Positions 37,410 through 50,258 are shown, counted from the first letter of the stretch. The stretch: 64,000 nt of DNA from Siphonodentalium dalli (GCA_032622095.1 CP136062.1:130593282-130657281), one strand, 5' to 3'. Program-made: numbers and translations. Notes: a model not told the origin generated them from the sequence alone.

Positions 37410-38172
37410 GGGGGTGGGTGTCCAAAACTGACCGGAAAAAACTTCCTGAAACGGAAAAAAAAAGGGTGGGTGTCCAAAATTGCCTGGAAAAAAAGGCCGG
37501 AAACGGAAGAAATTGGGTGGGTGGGTCCCCCGAGGCCGGAAAAAATAAAAATCATCATACGTGCCTGGAAATTTTTTCCGACCCCCCCCCCCCTGGTTCT
37601 CTTGAAAATACGTTCATATTGAACGTATTTCAAAACCACAAATACGCCCATATACGATATACGCCTTATTTGAATCTGAATTACGCTCTATATATGAACG
37701 TAAATGGAACATGAAAACAGTCGTATATGCAAATACGTTCGTATCGGGGTACTTTATCCACCCCATACGAAACACGCCCATATTGGCATTTTTTCGTATG
37801 GAATCTTTACATTATGGTTTTTCATACACTAAACACAGCAAATACATTGGCTGAGAGCTTGCAGTTATTTGAATCTGAATTACGATCTATATGCAGCCTG
37901 TTCTCTTGAAAATACGTTCATATTGAACGTATTTCAAAACCACAAATACGCCCATATACGATATACGCCTTATTTGAATCTGAATTACGCTCAATATATG
38001 AACGTAAATGGGACACGAAAACAGTCGTATATGCAAATACGTTCGTATCGGGGTACTTTATCCACCCCATACGAAACACGCCCATATTGGCATTTTTTCG
38101 TATGGAATCTTTACATTATGGTTTTTCGTACACTAAACACAGCAAATACATTGGCTGAGAGCTTGCAGTTAC
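37410..38172 (+). repeat. Tandem blocks: GGGTGGGTGTCC units and a 305-bp duplication
   Basis: About 37410-37560 holds three diverged units of GGGTGGGTGTCCAAAA with CCGGAAAAAA. From 37597, CTCTTGAAAATACGTTCATA begins a unit repeated at about 37903 with a period near 305 bp. The two copies are almost identical and encode the same open frame by duplication only. Related pieces lie at 36010-36100 and, inverted, at 53362-53460. Confidence 0.85.
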
Positions 38173-38673
38173 ATGTATTCTCGCTTATATATACCGGTCC
38201 CTTTCCATGGATTTATTTGGTTCGTGTGTTTGTTATATTTTTTAACATATTTTATTTGTAGTATAATATAAAATGATTGGGGCACAAGTTGCAAAACTTA
38301 ATGAGCCCCTCTCCGGTGCACAATGCTGTGGTGAATGGGAAAGATGATTGGTTGAAGATTGTAACGTATCATTGAGGAACGGTGAAATGAGAATTATTGG
38401 TGGGGGTGCCAACGCCGAGTGTGCTTGCTATGCTGAGCCGAAAAACAAATGCTTTAATTAATAATTAATTTTTATTGTGAAATTTAACTAGAAAAGTTTG
38501 GTCTCCGCGATAAAATGCTGGACTATTTTGAACAGTTTCACATTTTGTTAGGGGTGTTCGCCTGTTCGGGATGGCAACAAGTAGATTGTTCACATGCTTT
38601 AATTTAATTCCTTCTCTGTGTAGCAGGTGATATATCTCCGTTCGTTCTGACTGGTAGTCAGAGACGTGGCGAC

Positions 38674-39260
38674 AGGGGGGGGGGGGGGGTGGGGGGGGGG
38701 GTCTTACCCCCAACTTTGGTCAAAATTTTCAACTGTTGGAAATTTCATACCAGTCCTGCCAAAACATTAGTGGGAAATTTCACACCAACAATAGGTTGCA
38801 AATGTTCTTGTAGTCCCTCCCCCGTGGCCAGTCAAAAACTGCTAGTTAATTTAAGAAAACAATATTGTCATACATTTGGTCAACATTGTCATTGGAATTG
38901 TCATCAGTTGGAAATTTTCCAACCTAAGTGGGGGATGTCAGGTTTGAAATGTCCAACAAGGTTTGAGGCTAGTCTAGATGCTAGGATTTTGCGATATTCT
39001 TGTTCAGATTTCAAATTTTGTCCATGGATCGGCCCGATTTGTCATTGTCCCTCTCCCGTGGCCAATAATAAAACCGCTAATTAGTTAACAAAAAAATATT
39101 TTACTACATTTGGTCAAACTTGTGGACTGAAATGGTCATCAGTTGGAGAATTTCCCAACCTGAGGTTGGGGGTATGAAGTTTGAAATTTCCAATACTAGG
39201 AAAGCTTCAATTGATGCCAGTCTAGATGCTAGGATTTGCGATTTTGTTGTACAGGCCCGG
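38674..39260 (+). repeat. Poly-G tract then a ~230-bp tandem repeat
   Basis: A 29-base G tract with one T leads into two diverged copies. Shared landmarks are CCCGTGGCCA (38823, 39056), CATTTGGTCAA, GTCATCAGTTGG (about 38901, 39128) and CTAGTCTAGATGCTAGGATT. The 131-codon frame across the first copy has no recognised motif. Confidence 0.75.
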
Positions 39261-39434
39261 TGTGTTCTGGTCTTAGGAAACTCCTAAGGGGCGGGGGTGC
39301 AGTTGGAATTCCCCAAGGTGGACACCCCCCGTTGCACGTCCCTGCTGGTAGTGGGGACAAATAAAGAAGTAATGGTACGCATCTTCACACTCGTTGCCGC
39401 ACGTGTTCCATGGATACGTTATCGACCTATCGGC

Positions 39435-39849
39435 CGGATTCGTCATCTCAGGTTTAAACCTGGTCTACGTAAACCTCTAGGTTTAAACCGCCGTGAGTCA
39501 GCTAAATCCGTGGTTTAAACCCGAGACCGCACGTCTACGTGACGCATTCGTCATCTCTGGTTTAAACCTGGTCCAGTCAAACCAGTGGTGTAGCAGTAGT
39601 GTATTTTTCCTAATGCGGACCGCCTCGTTTTATTGATTTCGAAAATCAATAATTACGACAGGGAGCATATTTTGATTGGAAATTTATAAGCGATAAGCAC
39701 TCACACCTATAAAGCGTGTGGGGATACGTTTTTGTCAATTTCGATATTTTTTTTTTGCGTTTTATAAGCTTAAACCGGCAACTAAACCATCTAATTCGAT
39801 CGTCCAGTAAACCAGCTTTACCGAGGCTAAACTTGAGATGACGAATCCG
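39435..39849. mobile_element. TIR element with CGGATTCGTCATCTCA ends
   Basis: The 16-bp end CGGATTCGTCATCTCA is matched exactly by its complement at 39834-39849. TTTAAACC words recur near the left end. Related ends occur at 43084-43135 and about 330-380, so this tip belongs to a dispersed family. No coding capacity. Confidence 0.7.
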
Positions 39850-40523
39850 TCTTTTCTTCATCGCGGTTTAGAATTGTCAAACAACCAGTCAAAGGGTGGA
39901 GCTGTAAATAATCTCGAGTGAGGGCGTGTTTAAGTGGCGACTGCCGACTGGTGTTATCATGTCACAGTTGATTCATTCGCACGCGAGCTTTGCTCAGATA
40001 TGGACATGTTCCTTCAATATGATTTTTACAACTATCTTGTGGGGGGTTTTTTGTTGGCTTGTGGCAATCACAAATACTGGTGTTTTCTACGAATTCATTT
40101 GAAGGGTTCAACGTTTTAATTTTGGCACCAAGACGATACTACTGCATGACCAGCTATGCTATACACACAGTTTGCATGCAATCCTAAACGTATATTGCTA
40201 TATGAGTCAAATTTGATGACTAATTTTGATGAAGATCATGCCACAAAGCTCTACTCTGGCTACGCCCATAAATAATATTCCTCCAATTCAAAACCTGGGA
40301 ACGTTTTGATTTTCTGCATGACGGGAAATTTATGAAATTGAAAAAAGCAACGGATGTAATATATTTCTTTATTAAAAGCTGTCCCTCTGCATGGTTGCCC
40401 ACATCCAACAGTTCAGATGCCGCTTCTGGTGTGCACTCGTAAGCAAGTTGCATTTACTTGACTTACCTCTTGGTCCAGGATTGACTCGATTTTTTTCTTG
40501 TGAGATTCAACTCCTTACTCAAT

Positions 40524-42528
40524 TTAAAGGCACGTGAGGCCTTAATTGTCGAAAATATTCATATTTGTTCCAAACACCGTAAACAGAAAAACATTAAAAC
40601 GCATACAGTTTCGTTCATATATAGTCGGGGAGCCAATAAGGTCCACGTGCACCCCCCCCCCCCCCCACCCGATGATTACAAATAACCTTATTTGTATTGT
40701 TCCCTATGGTATCCAGATGAAGAATCCGGATTTCACCGAAAAATAAAGGTGGCCCTGCTAGGTGCTAGAGCCATTTGAATCCAAGATGGCCGCCATTTCC
40801 TCTAATTCAGACCAGCTGTATTTAATCGTTGTAATAGATCGGTTGTTAGCAAAAGACACAGACAAAATGTATGCCATTTTGTTGGTATGATGTCCTTCTT
40901 CAAAAAGACGGCAAATAATTTCGAAAAAAAATCAAAATGGCCGCCGAAAAATGACGTCATATGCACGAAAATAGGAAATTTAATTAATATTTCACCATAT
41001 CTTCCATTTTTCTTCACATTAATCATTAGTAAATGGCAATGTTTTTGAGACAGTCATCAAGCGTGATATTATAGCGTCATTTAAAGACATTTGCCATTGA
41101 CGAGGGTTCAGTAATAGATACAGAAAGAGGATTTGAAAAATAGGGGTGAAATTTTCGATTTTTTTTGCAAGACGATTTTTCTGTATTTAATCGTTGTAAT
41201 AGATCGGTTGTTACCAAAAGACACAGACAAGATGTATGCCATTTTGTTGGTATGATGTCTTCTTCAAAATTACGGCAAATGATTTCGAAAAAAATTCAAA
41301 ATGGCCGCCGAAAAATGACGTCATATGCACGAAAATAGGAAATTTAATTAATATTTCACCATATCTTCCATTTTTCTTCACATTAATCATTAGTAAATGG
41401 CAATGTTTTTGAAACAGTCATCAAGCGTGATATTATAGCGTCATTTTAAGACATTTTGCATTGACGAGGGTTCAGTAGTAGATACAGAAAGAGGATTTTA
41501 AAAAGAGGGGTGAAATTTTCAATTTATTTTGCAAGACGATTTTGATAGTCATTTTAACGACAAACCACACAGGATGTTAATAGAATGTCAACAACTATGT
41601 GCTTTATTTATTGGACGCATGTTTTACTTCAATTGGAATGAAATTTGTGTAGAAAATTTCCAAAATAGCCGCCGAAAATATGAAAAATGGTAAATATTGC
41701 CCCAGGGTGTCCTGCAATGGCTTACACGTTATGGTTGATATATAAAATTGGCTAATCTGTATTATATACATTGAATACTAACATGTCTGATGCACCATGG
41801 ATCATTGTTTCTATTGTCACCACTGATATCACCAGAAATATTGGATTTTTTTGCCGTCATTTTGAAGAAGGACATCATACCAACAAAATGACATACATTT
41901 TGCCTGTGTCTTTTGCTAACAACCGATCTATTACAACGATTAAATACAGCTGGTCGGAATTAGAGGAAATGGCGGCCATCTTGGATTCAAATGGCTCTAG
42001 CACCTAGTAGGGCCACCTTTATTTTTCGGTGAAATCCGGATTCTTCATCTGGATACCATAGGGAACAATAAAAATAAGGTTATTTGTAATCATCGGGGGG
42101 TGCACGTGGACCTTATTGGCTCCCCGACTATACCATGACCATCGAGTAAACAGCATGTTATCATAATTACCTACTATATTTTACCAAAGCAAGAGCCTGA
42201 TTGGGTTACAGAGGACAGCACAATGCTACTGGCTACACAAATGGCATAAACGCTCTTTATTAGTTCCATATCAGGAATTCACCAACAAAGAACGCTCTTT
42301 ATGTTTACCATCATAATATAAACAAACACCAGAAAAGTTACTTGTTATGCTTTTGTTTACATAACAATGGTTAAACATATGAGAATAACATACTGTTTAT
42401 GCGATATTTCTTATTTATATACGGACAAAGTATGTCTACATTTTGATGTTCTTTCTGTTTGTGGCGGTTTTTGACGGGTGGAAATATTTTCACAGGATAC
42501 CCACCGCCAAGGCCAACCGTACCTTTAA
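40524..42528 (+). mobile_element. TTAA mini-element family 2, copy 3, split by a foldback
   Basis: TTAA at 40524-40527 and 42525-42528. The outer parts (40524-40621 and 42131-42528) join to match copies 1 and 2 across GTTCATA, which are uninterrupted. The insert is the foldback at 40622-42130. This copy is the most diverged of the three. Confidence 0.85.
40622..42130. mobile_element. 1.5-kb foldback element inside a TTAA mini-element
   Basis: Long terminal inverted repeats: TAGTCGGGGAGCCAATAAGG at the left and its complement at the right, continuing for about 300 bp through a C run, CCTATGGTATCCAGATGAAG, GATGGCCGCCATTTCC and AATAGATCGGTTGTTA. TA or TATA is at both edges. The interior carries a near-identical direct duplication with a period of about 370 bp (about 40820-41185 and 41190-41550). 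Open frames are short and unrecognised. Confidence 0.87.
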
Positions 42529-42721
42529 CAACACAATATTTTCATTTTGTTTTATGAAATTTTTCTTATTTTTAAATCAAATTTTTTAAAACCTAACGCC
42601 ATTATACCATCCGAGTCATCACACCTAATTTGGTTGAAATCGGACCAGTGGTATGGGAGAAGAGTTGCGAACAGACAAACGGACATACAGATAGACAGCT
42701 CCTATACCCTTTACTATATAC

Positions 42722-43140
42722 ATATCATGTAAATACATCAAATTTTGTTTGCGGGTAAGTTCTTGCAGAAAATCTATCACAAACAAAGTTATGAACTCGT
42801 TTCAAGAGACATGCCCTTTGTCAGAGTGATTTAAACCCAGAATGAGATCGGATTAATGGCCCATAAGCGATACTTGTTTCTCAATTAATAAATCCATTGA
42901 GCGTGTACGCGTTCGCGATAATTGATGACGTGTCAATAAACATTATATCGGCCTGTCTTTTGGTCCGATTGATAAGAGGGTAGTTTGACTGCATGTTCAT
43001 ATCACCGAATCGAGTTGCCAATTAGCTGGCAACTGAGCGTCAAAACGCCCCCCTGAACCCGGTTTGGCTGGACCGCCAATGTAGGTTTAAACCAGGTTTA
43101 AACTCGGATGTTTCAACCGGAGATGACGAATCCGGCCATC
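42722..43140 (+). repeat. Dispersed repeat, copy 1
   Basis: Matches 53503-53875 in inverted orientation over about 380 bp: GCAGAAAATCTATCACAAAC, GACATGCCCTTTGTCA, GATACTTGTTTCTCAAT and AACCCGGTTTGGCTGGACCG. Its right part reaches the TTTAAACC / GAGATGACGAATCCG tip found at 39.4-39.8 kb. A third partial copy lies at 345-525. Confidence 0.75.
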
Positions 43141-45466
43141 GTGTTCCCCCTTCCAAGTTACGTAGACCTGATGCGGAGGCTCAAATCAGCCATATCCGTT
43201 TAATGTGGCTTAGTGTGTTATTCTGTTTGCGAATGTACATGTAGATGCGTTCACTGACAAATGCATGTACTGTATAATGGACAAAGAGCATTCATTTATA
43301 ACTTGATACATCGCTAATAACGTGAACGAGCTTGACGCGTTATGCGGCTTGTGCCTTCAAATCGCGTTGTCTACAAAATTAATTCTTCTGGGTGGTAAAA
43401 AGAGGAAAGATGACTAGAGGAAATGTTGTCCTGTTGGTATGTGTAGATCGTATAATTCCAATCATGCTGTATAATAATTATGAAGTAAGGTATTTTATGC
43501 AGCTACCGCTGGGCTAAAACTTATTTTGGAATCCCTGCATGGGTGGGTACTCGTACACTTAACCACATCAAATACTTGGGTTGAGAGCTTAAATTGTGGA
43601 GAAATTGTTAATAAAGAGGTATACCATTATACGTGTTCTCACTTTATCTTGTTTTATCATCGCGAAGACACGCATTTATTAGATAACTTCAAAGAGTGAC
43701 ATCGAAAGCCAGGTGGAGAATTTAATCCATGCCACAAGGGATTGAACTCGGCATTAATTAGTGGAAACTAATTAATTGTGCATTGACAGGAGAACACGTG
43801 CCCGCGTGTGATCAGAAACCACACACGAAAGGGAGACGACATGTCTACATGTGTTATCATGCCGTGAAACTACTTAATGATGGAAAGTGGATGTTCTTTG
43901 AATAAATTTCTCAAACAAACGCTATGTTGGAAAATGTTAAGTTGTTATATCAAACGTTTTAATTAAGCGTAATTCACGTTGACAGCTCGCGCCCAGACTA
44001 ATTGGATTCCACTTATGTGTGATCCACCCATAATTCATATTAATTTCATGTCTTCGGTTCCTGGACTTCGGAGCTATCGGACTTCGGATGCACATGCATA
44101 CCGACGTACGTGACGCAAGCAGTCATATTCACCAGAAGTATTTTACAAAACATGTGGTTTATTCTGGATGAGGTTCAATAGCCAGGATGTGTGCGGCCGT
44201 CGATCTGATATACATTGCCATCGGTTGATGACATGGTCTCTGTTGAGAATATTATGACTGCTGGTGTCCAGTGGCGAACATTTTGCCGGGGATAATTTCA
44301 CAGCATGTTCTTCCGAAAACCCGCACATTATCTCCTTATAATATACTTGGTTTAGGTAGATTATGATGATTATCTGCTTAGCATTGCCCCATTTTGAGTC
44401 GGTAATGTGCTAAAATGAGAGCAGTTTAGTCACATTATCGACTCATAATTGATTAGGAGATTCTGAGCAGAATATGTGCGGACAATGACACAAATATGCC
44501 AATTCACGACTTTTCAGGTGTGCCCTCTTTAACATGTGTTTTCACTGTGGCCGCGTCATAAAACGAAATAACGGACATGACTCCATTATCTGCTTATTTG
44601 AGAATCAAATGATCACAATATGTACCTATTTCATATTGTATGCCGATTATGTGCGCGAGGATATGTTGAATTTCAGGGTAGATGGCCTAGCTAGATGTAT
44701 CTGGCTCAGCCCACACTGACCAGTATATTCCGTTCGCGTTGTGTCTGGAACTATTCTCATCATATTGGATACTATACACGGCCGAATAGTCAGCATAAAC
44801 GACATTGAAATACCACGTCTCTTTGAAGAACTATACCAAAATAGACCGCATTCCATTGCGTCTAGTCTTCTCATAAATCAGTGCACCGCTATATGGATAC
44901 ATGATAGTTAAAGACTGATAGCCTTACCATTGGTTCCACATCATGATGTGATTAGATATCCGTACAGTAAAATGTCAGTCATTGGTTTTATATAAACAGG
45001 AAATGCATTATGAAATTCCAACTCAATTACTCGCGTACCCAAGAACTTGGCGATAGGGAGGTATTTGGATCACAATGAGCCATAATTGTGCTACGTTGAT
45101 GTTATTCACATCCATTGATTGTGCTTTATAACATGATGGGAAAAGTGGGTTGTAGATCGACGGGAGTCGAATACTTGTATCATGGTTTATGTGGTTCGAC
45201 ATGGCAATCAATTTTAATGGCTATGTCCTTACAGCGGTATTGAATAAGAACGAACAGACCGCATATCCCGTGTCTTACACTTATAATTAGGTAAGCCATG
45301 TTAGTAAACAATCGTGATAGTATCAACATGTGAGCCTCGTATGGGCCTGTCGTTAAATAGGTCAACCGCCCCACAGCGAGAAGTAAGAGTCCCTAATGTA
45401 GCACCAGTTTGACGTGAGGTGCTCCCGTGAGGGCTGGTTTAGGAGTTCTGGTGGTACTGGGACTGG
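43141..45466. other. Unassigned
   Basis: No gene recognised. A weak match to the 37.8/38.1-kb repeat (CGTACAC, AAATAC, TTGAGAGCTT) is at about 43548-43600. Confidence 0.5.
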
Positions 45467-45760
45467 AGGGTCAGGTTACTACGTTTTCAAATTTGTGCAG
45501 CTTTCTACCAGGAACCAGTCTATTCAACAAGAGATATTGAGTGCGCGCAAATAAACAGACACGAGAGTCGTAAAAACAATGACATACGACAGCTAGATAG
45601 CAATGTTCATTCACTGAGCAGTTATATCAATTTTGAGACGAAAATCATTCATTAAAATGGGCTTCTAATTTACTTCCATGAACAAGAAAATTAGACAGAT
45701 GTTTCTCGCGATAGACTGTCTCTGGTCACCGAAAAGTTGAAAACGTAGTAACCTGACCCT
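45467..45760. mobile_element. 294-bp TIR element
   Basis: A perfect 24-bp terminal inverted repeat begins AGGGTCAGGTTACTACG and continues to TTTTCAA at 45490; its complement is 45737-45760. No obvious target duplication flanks it, so the superfamily is unassigned. No coding capacity. Confidence 0.85.
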
Positions 45761-47149
45761 TTATGTGGTACTGGGCCGATCTAGCACGTGCGGATACGGT
45801 TTAACTCATGGTCAACTTCAGTCCATCGTGAAAGTCGCTTCGTGACTGACGTTTGAGTTGACCCGGCTCAATAAATACGTTAATCACGCATCTTCGCAAT
45901 GTTTCAGATTACATTTGTATGCAATGTGTATTTGAATGTCGTACTAATGATTGTTGAATGTTCGACTCTAGCATCGTTCACGCTTGTCTCCCTTAGTGAG
46001 GTACCCGGATGCTGCTATATAAGCAGTGGCTACACATGTATACCAGTCTTTATCCCGACCAAATGCCATATTCCGAGTCCGAGACGGCTGCTGGGCAGGT
46101 TGAACGTATGAGTGATGATTGGCTAAGTCCCAAATGATGCTGTGGTATATCCTCAGTACTTGGTTTTTAGATTTGATCCCAGTGTCATGAAACTTTGTGC
46201 TATTCACAAAACCTTGCACATTATAGCTGATAAATTGTATTCTGGCAAACCAATCAAGATTGGGCCAGTAAATATATATACTGATTGAAAGTTCAATCTG
46301 ACGCTTTTCTTATTAAAATATCTTGGAAATTGTGAGTTGGTTATTCCTCACAAGACCATGAAACGCAGCAAGGTTGTTTTAGGAACCCGCGATATAGCTG
46401 ATTAGTCTGAGTCATAGGGAGGTCAAAATCTTGATGGTAAAATACCATTAAACAGCAATGTTCTGAACTTCAACCGGTCTCAACACCCACCATCGCTGAA
46501 GGTTTGATACACAACATAGCCACTAACTACATTTGTAGCATCCCATTTACGGTGTATTAAGTATGGCCATATCCCAAGAGAATTGAAAGAGCGAAGACAT
46601 TCTATGTGCACGTTGTTCTGCTCTAGGCCATGCATGAACACAATTTCTGACAACAAAATAACTGTTCAAACTGCCTCGGTGCACAATCCGATATGGATAC
46701 TTCATTTTGGGACTAGACGATTTCAAGGTACAGAACATTAAAGCTGAGAAACAACTTGCATATCAAGATGTTCAGAAATTGCTGGACCCCGACATCGCAC
46801 ATGGGCTGGGGTTGCGTACGCGAGGAAATATTTTGATGTCAGCGCTCTGACGGTGAGTCAGAACAATGTAGTTAGTACATCACTTGTCAAAACGCAAATG
46901 CAAGAGACATATCTTGTTTCAGTCCCATAACATGTATCACTCATCTTGCTTCCGCCCCATAACATGTGTCACTCATGTTCTGCCAGTTGCTGCAAAACAA
47001 TCGCCAAAATCTCTCAGACATTTTGACTTTCATAAACAGAGATTGATTTTTTAGTTTGAAAAGTTCAACAATATTATTAAAGACAATCGTTGGCGTTTCA
47101 AAAACGTAGACTACTAAAACGGTATTTATGGGTTGAGGCCTCTAGTTGG
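45761..47149. other. Unassigned
   Basis: Only a short tandem pair, CCCATAACATGTATCACTCAT and its variant, was noticed at about 46920-46977. Open frames up to 83 codons show no recognisable motif. Confidence 0.45.
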
Positions 47150-47335
47150 GTGGGATACGGTCTTCGTTATCATCCACCGACTATCAACTTGATGCATTGA
47201 TAAAGGCTCACGCCAGATTAATCATAGACTATACATATCTTTCCAAAACCAAATCAACATTAGAAGCTATATTACCAATATCGACTAGAAAGCCTTAGTA
47301 AATTGAATTATATTATTTACTATTGGTTATTTATT
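47150..47335 (+). pseudogene. Possible LINE reverse transcriptase C-terminal scrap
   Basis: One frame reads LDALIKAHARLIIDYTYLS followed by KSTLEAILPISTRK. This resembles the region after the RT thumb in many LINE proteins, where a basic QNRAARII-type helix precedes a hydrophobic LNWLPI-type stretch and a basic RK. No RT catalytic boxes were found upstream, so it is at most a small decayed piece. Confidence 0.3.
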
Positions 47336-47726
47336 CCACCAGTACTGTTATGCTAATCGCATGTGTCTTAGATTATATTTTTGCACACAAGACAGTTGGT
47401 GCATACACATCATCGTCATCTTTATATCAGGAACGAGTCGCGCTGATTATTAGTCCCATGGAAATGTTAACAAAATACAGATTGTCACAATCTAATTAAC
47501 ATTTCAAAAGTTCACATTTATGAAAAACAAAATGAGTACATCTGCACTATAATTTTCCTTTCGATGCGAAACTTCCGTGCTGGAAATGTCTCTCTTTTCA
47601 TCTTTAGTTCCGATCGAAGTGTAAACGCCTCCTACAGTTCATCTTTTGTCAGTTCTGTATTAAAATAGATCTGTCCTGTGCTTGCAGTGGCTTTGTTATT
47701 CTTGTTATATTTTATTGCGGTTTGAA

Positions 47727-48066
47727 TCATGTGTCCATGTATATTCTTGTTCTCCATTTTGTTACCAATTCTTTTAACGCGACTATGTCTTCTGGGTTAT
47801 AACTTGTGATTTCTTTTACAATTCGTTTGATCGTTCGTTGTAGTTCTCTTGTCGTGTTTGTGGCAGTGGCATCGCTTTCGGTTATATCAATTGCTACCAT
47901 ATCTCGTTGTTTTCTGTCTACTTTCATTTGCTGTTATTCGATATATGTTGTGAAATTTTTGTTTAGTTTGTTGATTTCTCTTCAAGATTGATTGTTTTCT
48001 CTGCTTTTACTCGCTGTTCTTCCAATAAATCAGTTTGATTGTCCAATTCAGTGATTTTGTTCTGCG
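47727..48066 (-). pseudogene. Decayed coiled-coil exon-like fragment
   Basis: On the minus strand a candidate acceptor TGTGTTTTCAG is followed by QTQNKITELDNQTDLLEEQR with VKAEKTIN, heptad-like and highly charged. After one frameshift it reads EINKLNKNFTTYIE-stop-QQMKVDRKQRDMVAI, and then a 66-codon open stretch with TRELQRTIKRIVKEI and NPEDIVALKELVTKW to a stop at 47727. The pattern of long helix-forming segments broken by one shift and one stop suggests an old coding exon. No family is recognised. The candidate acceptor lies in sequence that recurs in the neighbouring foldback family, so it may be fortuitous. Confidence 0.35.
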
Positions 48067-48067
48067 T

Positions 48068-48750
48068 CTGAAAACACACGAAGACACCCGTAATCACCCA
48101 GGCTCTTTTAGCCAATATCGACATTTGTGGGGTTAATATGACCGGCCGGAGACGAGCAAGCGAGTAAATATTTCTATGTTGCCCTCAGGTGGCATGTCGC
48201 TACGTTATAACGTCGAGATATTGTGTCCACGGGCCAGTGGGGCCACCCGGGCGGTCCCGGTGGTCCCAATGTTAATGTTGTTTATATACCATTTTATCGG
48301 ATTTTGAGGGGTTAATAATACCGGCCGGAGTCGAGTGAGCGAGTACCATTTTCTAGGTTGACCTCGTGGGGTATGTCGCTACGTTATAATGTCGAGATAT
48401 AGTGTTCACGGGCCCATGGGCTCGCCCGGGCGGTCCCGGGTGGTCCCAATGTTCTTTTGTTTATACACTATTTTACCGTATTTTGAGGGGTTAATAACAT
48501 CGGCCGTGAACGCGTCAACGAGTCAATATGTGGAATTAACACTCAGGTGTATTGCACTACCGCGAATAACCAAAATAATCAGTCTGAAAACACACGAAGA
48601 CACTGGCCCGTGTCCACAATATCTCGACGTTATAACGTAGCGACATGCCACCTGAGGGCAACATAGAAATATTTACTCGCTTGCTCGTCTCCGGCCGGTC
48701 ATATTAACCCCACAAATGTCGATATTGGCTAAAAGAGCCTGCATGGATGA
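48068..48750. mobile_element. Foldback of the 180-bp-unit family, first member
   Basis: Arms 48087-48235 and 48602-48745 are nearly identical inverted copies, including TTTAGCCAATATCGACATT, GACCGGCCGGAGACGAGC and CTACGTTATAACGTCGAG. About 370 bp of spacer holds another unit in forward orientation. It lacks the terminal GGGACAAGAAGC sequence of its neighbour. Confidence 0.8.
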
Positions 48751-50258
48751 TTATGGGACAAGAAGCATAAATGTCCTTAATATATTATCTGACTTGGGCT
48801 GGGAGCCAATTTTAGAAATATTCTGCTGCCAAGCACCACTTTTATACTCTACAACACATTTAACCGTCAGCAGACAGGTGGGGTGTGACTAATTACCGCC
48901 CGGGACCGCCCGGGTGGCCCCACGGGCCCGTGGACACAATATCTCGACGTTATAACGTAGCGACATGCCACCTGAGGGCAACATAGAAAAATTTACTCTC
49001 TCGCTCGTCTCCGGTCGGTCACATTAACCCCACAAATGCCGATATTGGCTAAAAGAGCCTGCATGGGTGATTACATGGGCTCTTTTTAGCAAATATAGGC
49101 ATCTGTGGGGTTAATATGACCGTCCGGAGACGAGCGAGCGAGTAAATTTTTCTATGTTGCCCTCGGGTGGTAGGTCGCTACGTTACAACGTCGAGATATT
49201 GTGTCCACGGGTCCGTGGGGCCACCCGGGCGGTCCCGGGCGGTCCCAATGTTATTTTTGTTTATATACCATTTTATCGGATTTTGAGGGGTTTAATAACA
49301 CCGGCCGGAGGCGAGCGAGCGAGTACCATTTTCTAGGTTGACCTCGTGGGGTGTGTCTCTACGTTATAACGTCGAGATATTGTGTCCACGGGTCCGTGGG
49401 GCCACCCGGGCGGTCCGGGCGGTCCCAATGTTCTTTTTGTTTATATACCATTTTATCGGATTTTGAGGGGTTAATAACACCGGCCGGAGTCGAGTGAGCG
49501 AGTAACTTTTTCTAGGTTGACCTCGTGGGGTATGTCTCTACGTTATAACGTCGAGATATTGTGTCCACGGGCCCGTGGGGCCACCCGGGGCGGTCCCAAT
49601 GTTCTTTTTGTTTATATACCATTTTATCGGATTTTGAGGGGTTATAACACAGGCCGGAGTCGAGTGAGCGAGTAAAATTTTCTATGTTGACCTCGTGGGG
49701 TATGTCGCTACGTTATAACGTCGAGATATAGTGTCCACGGGCCCATGGGATCGCCCGGGCGGTCCCAAGGTTCTTTTGTTTATACACTATTTTACCGTAT
49801 TTTGAGGGGTTAATAACATCGACCGTGGACGCGTCAACGAGTCAATATATGAAATTAACACTCAGATGTATTGCACTACCGCGAATGACCAAAATAATCT
49901 GTCTGAAAACACACGAAGACACCCGTAATCACCCATGCAGGCTCTTTTAGCAAATATCGGCATTTGTGGGGTTAATGTGACCGGCCGGAGACGAGCGAGA
50001 GAGTAATTTTTTCTATGTTGCCCTCAGGTGGCATGTCGCTACGTTATAACGTCGATATATTGTGTCCACGGGCCCGTGGGGCCACCCGGGCGGTCCCGGG
50101 CGGTCCCGGGCGGTAATTAGTCACACCCCGCCTGTCTGCTGACGGTTAAATGTGTTGTAGATTATAAAATTTGTGCTTGGCAGCAGAATATTTCTAAAAT
50201 TGGCTCCCAGCCCAAGTCAGATAATATATTAAGGACATTTATGCTTCTTGTCCCATAA
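48751..50258. mobile_element. Foldback of the 180-bp-unit family, full member
   Basis: TTATGGGACAAGAAGCATAA at the left end is matched by its complement at 50258. Arms are about 330 bp each (48751-49077 and 49925-50258). The middle holds tandem units of about 180 bp with ACGTTATAACGT-type cores near 49179, 49360, 49540 and 49708, each followed by a GC-rich block CCACGGGCCCGTGGGGCCAC. TA lies just inside the outer T/A at each tip. No coding capacity recognised. Confidence 0.87.

Noticed and set aside
37869-38261. 130-codon frame matching 37388-37714
   Set aside because: The match is caused by the near-identical 305-bp tandem duplication, not by protein conservation.
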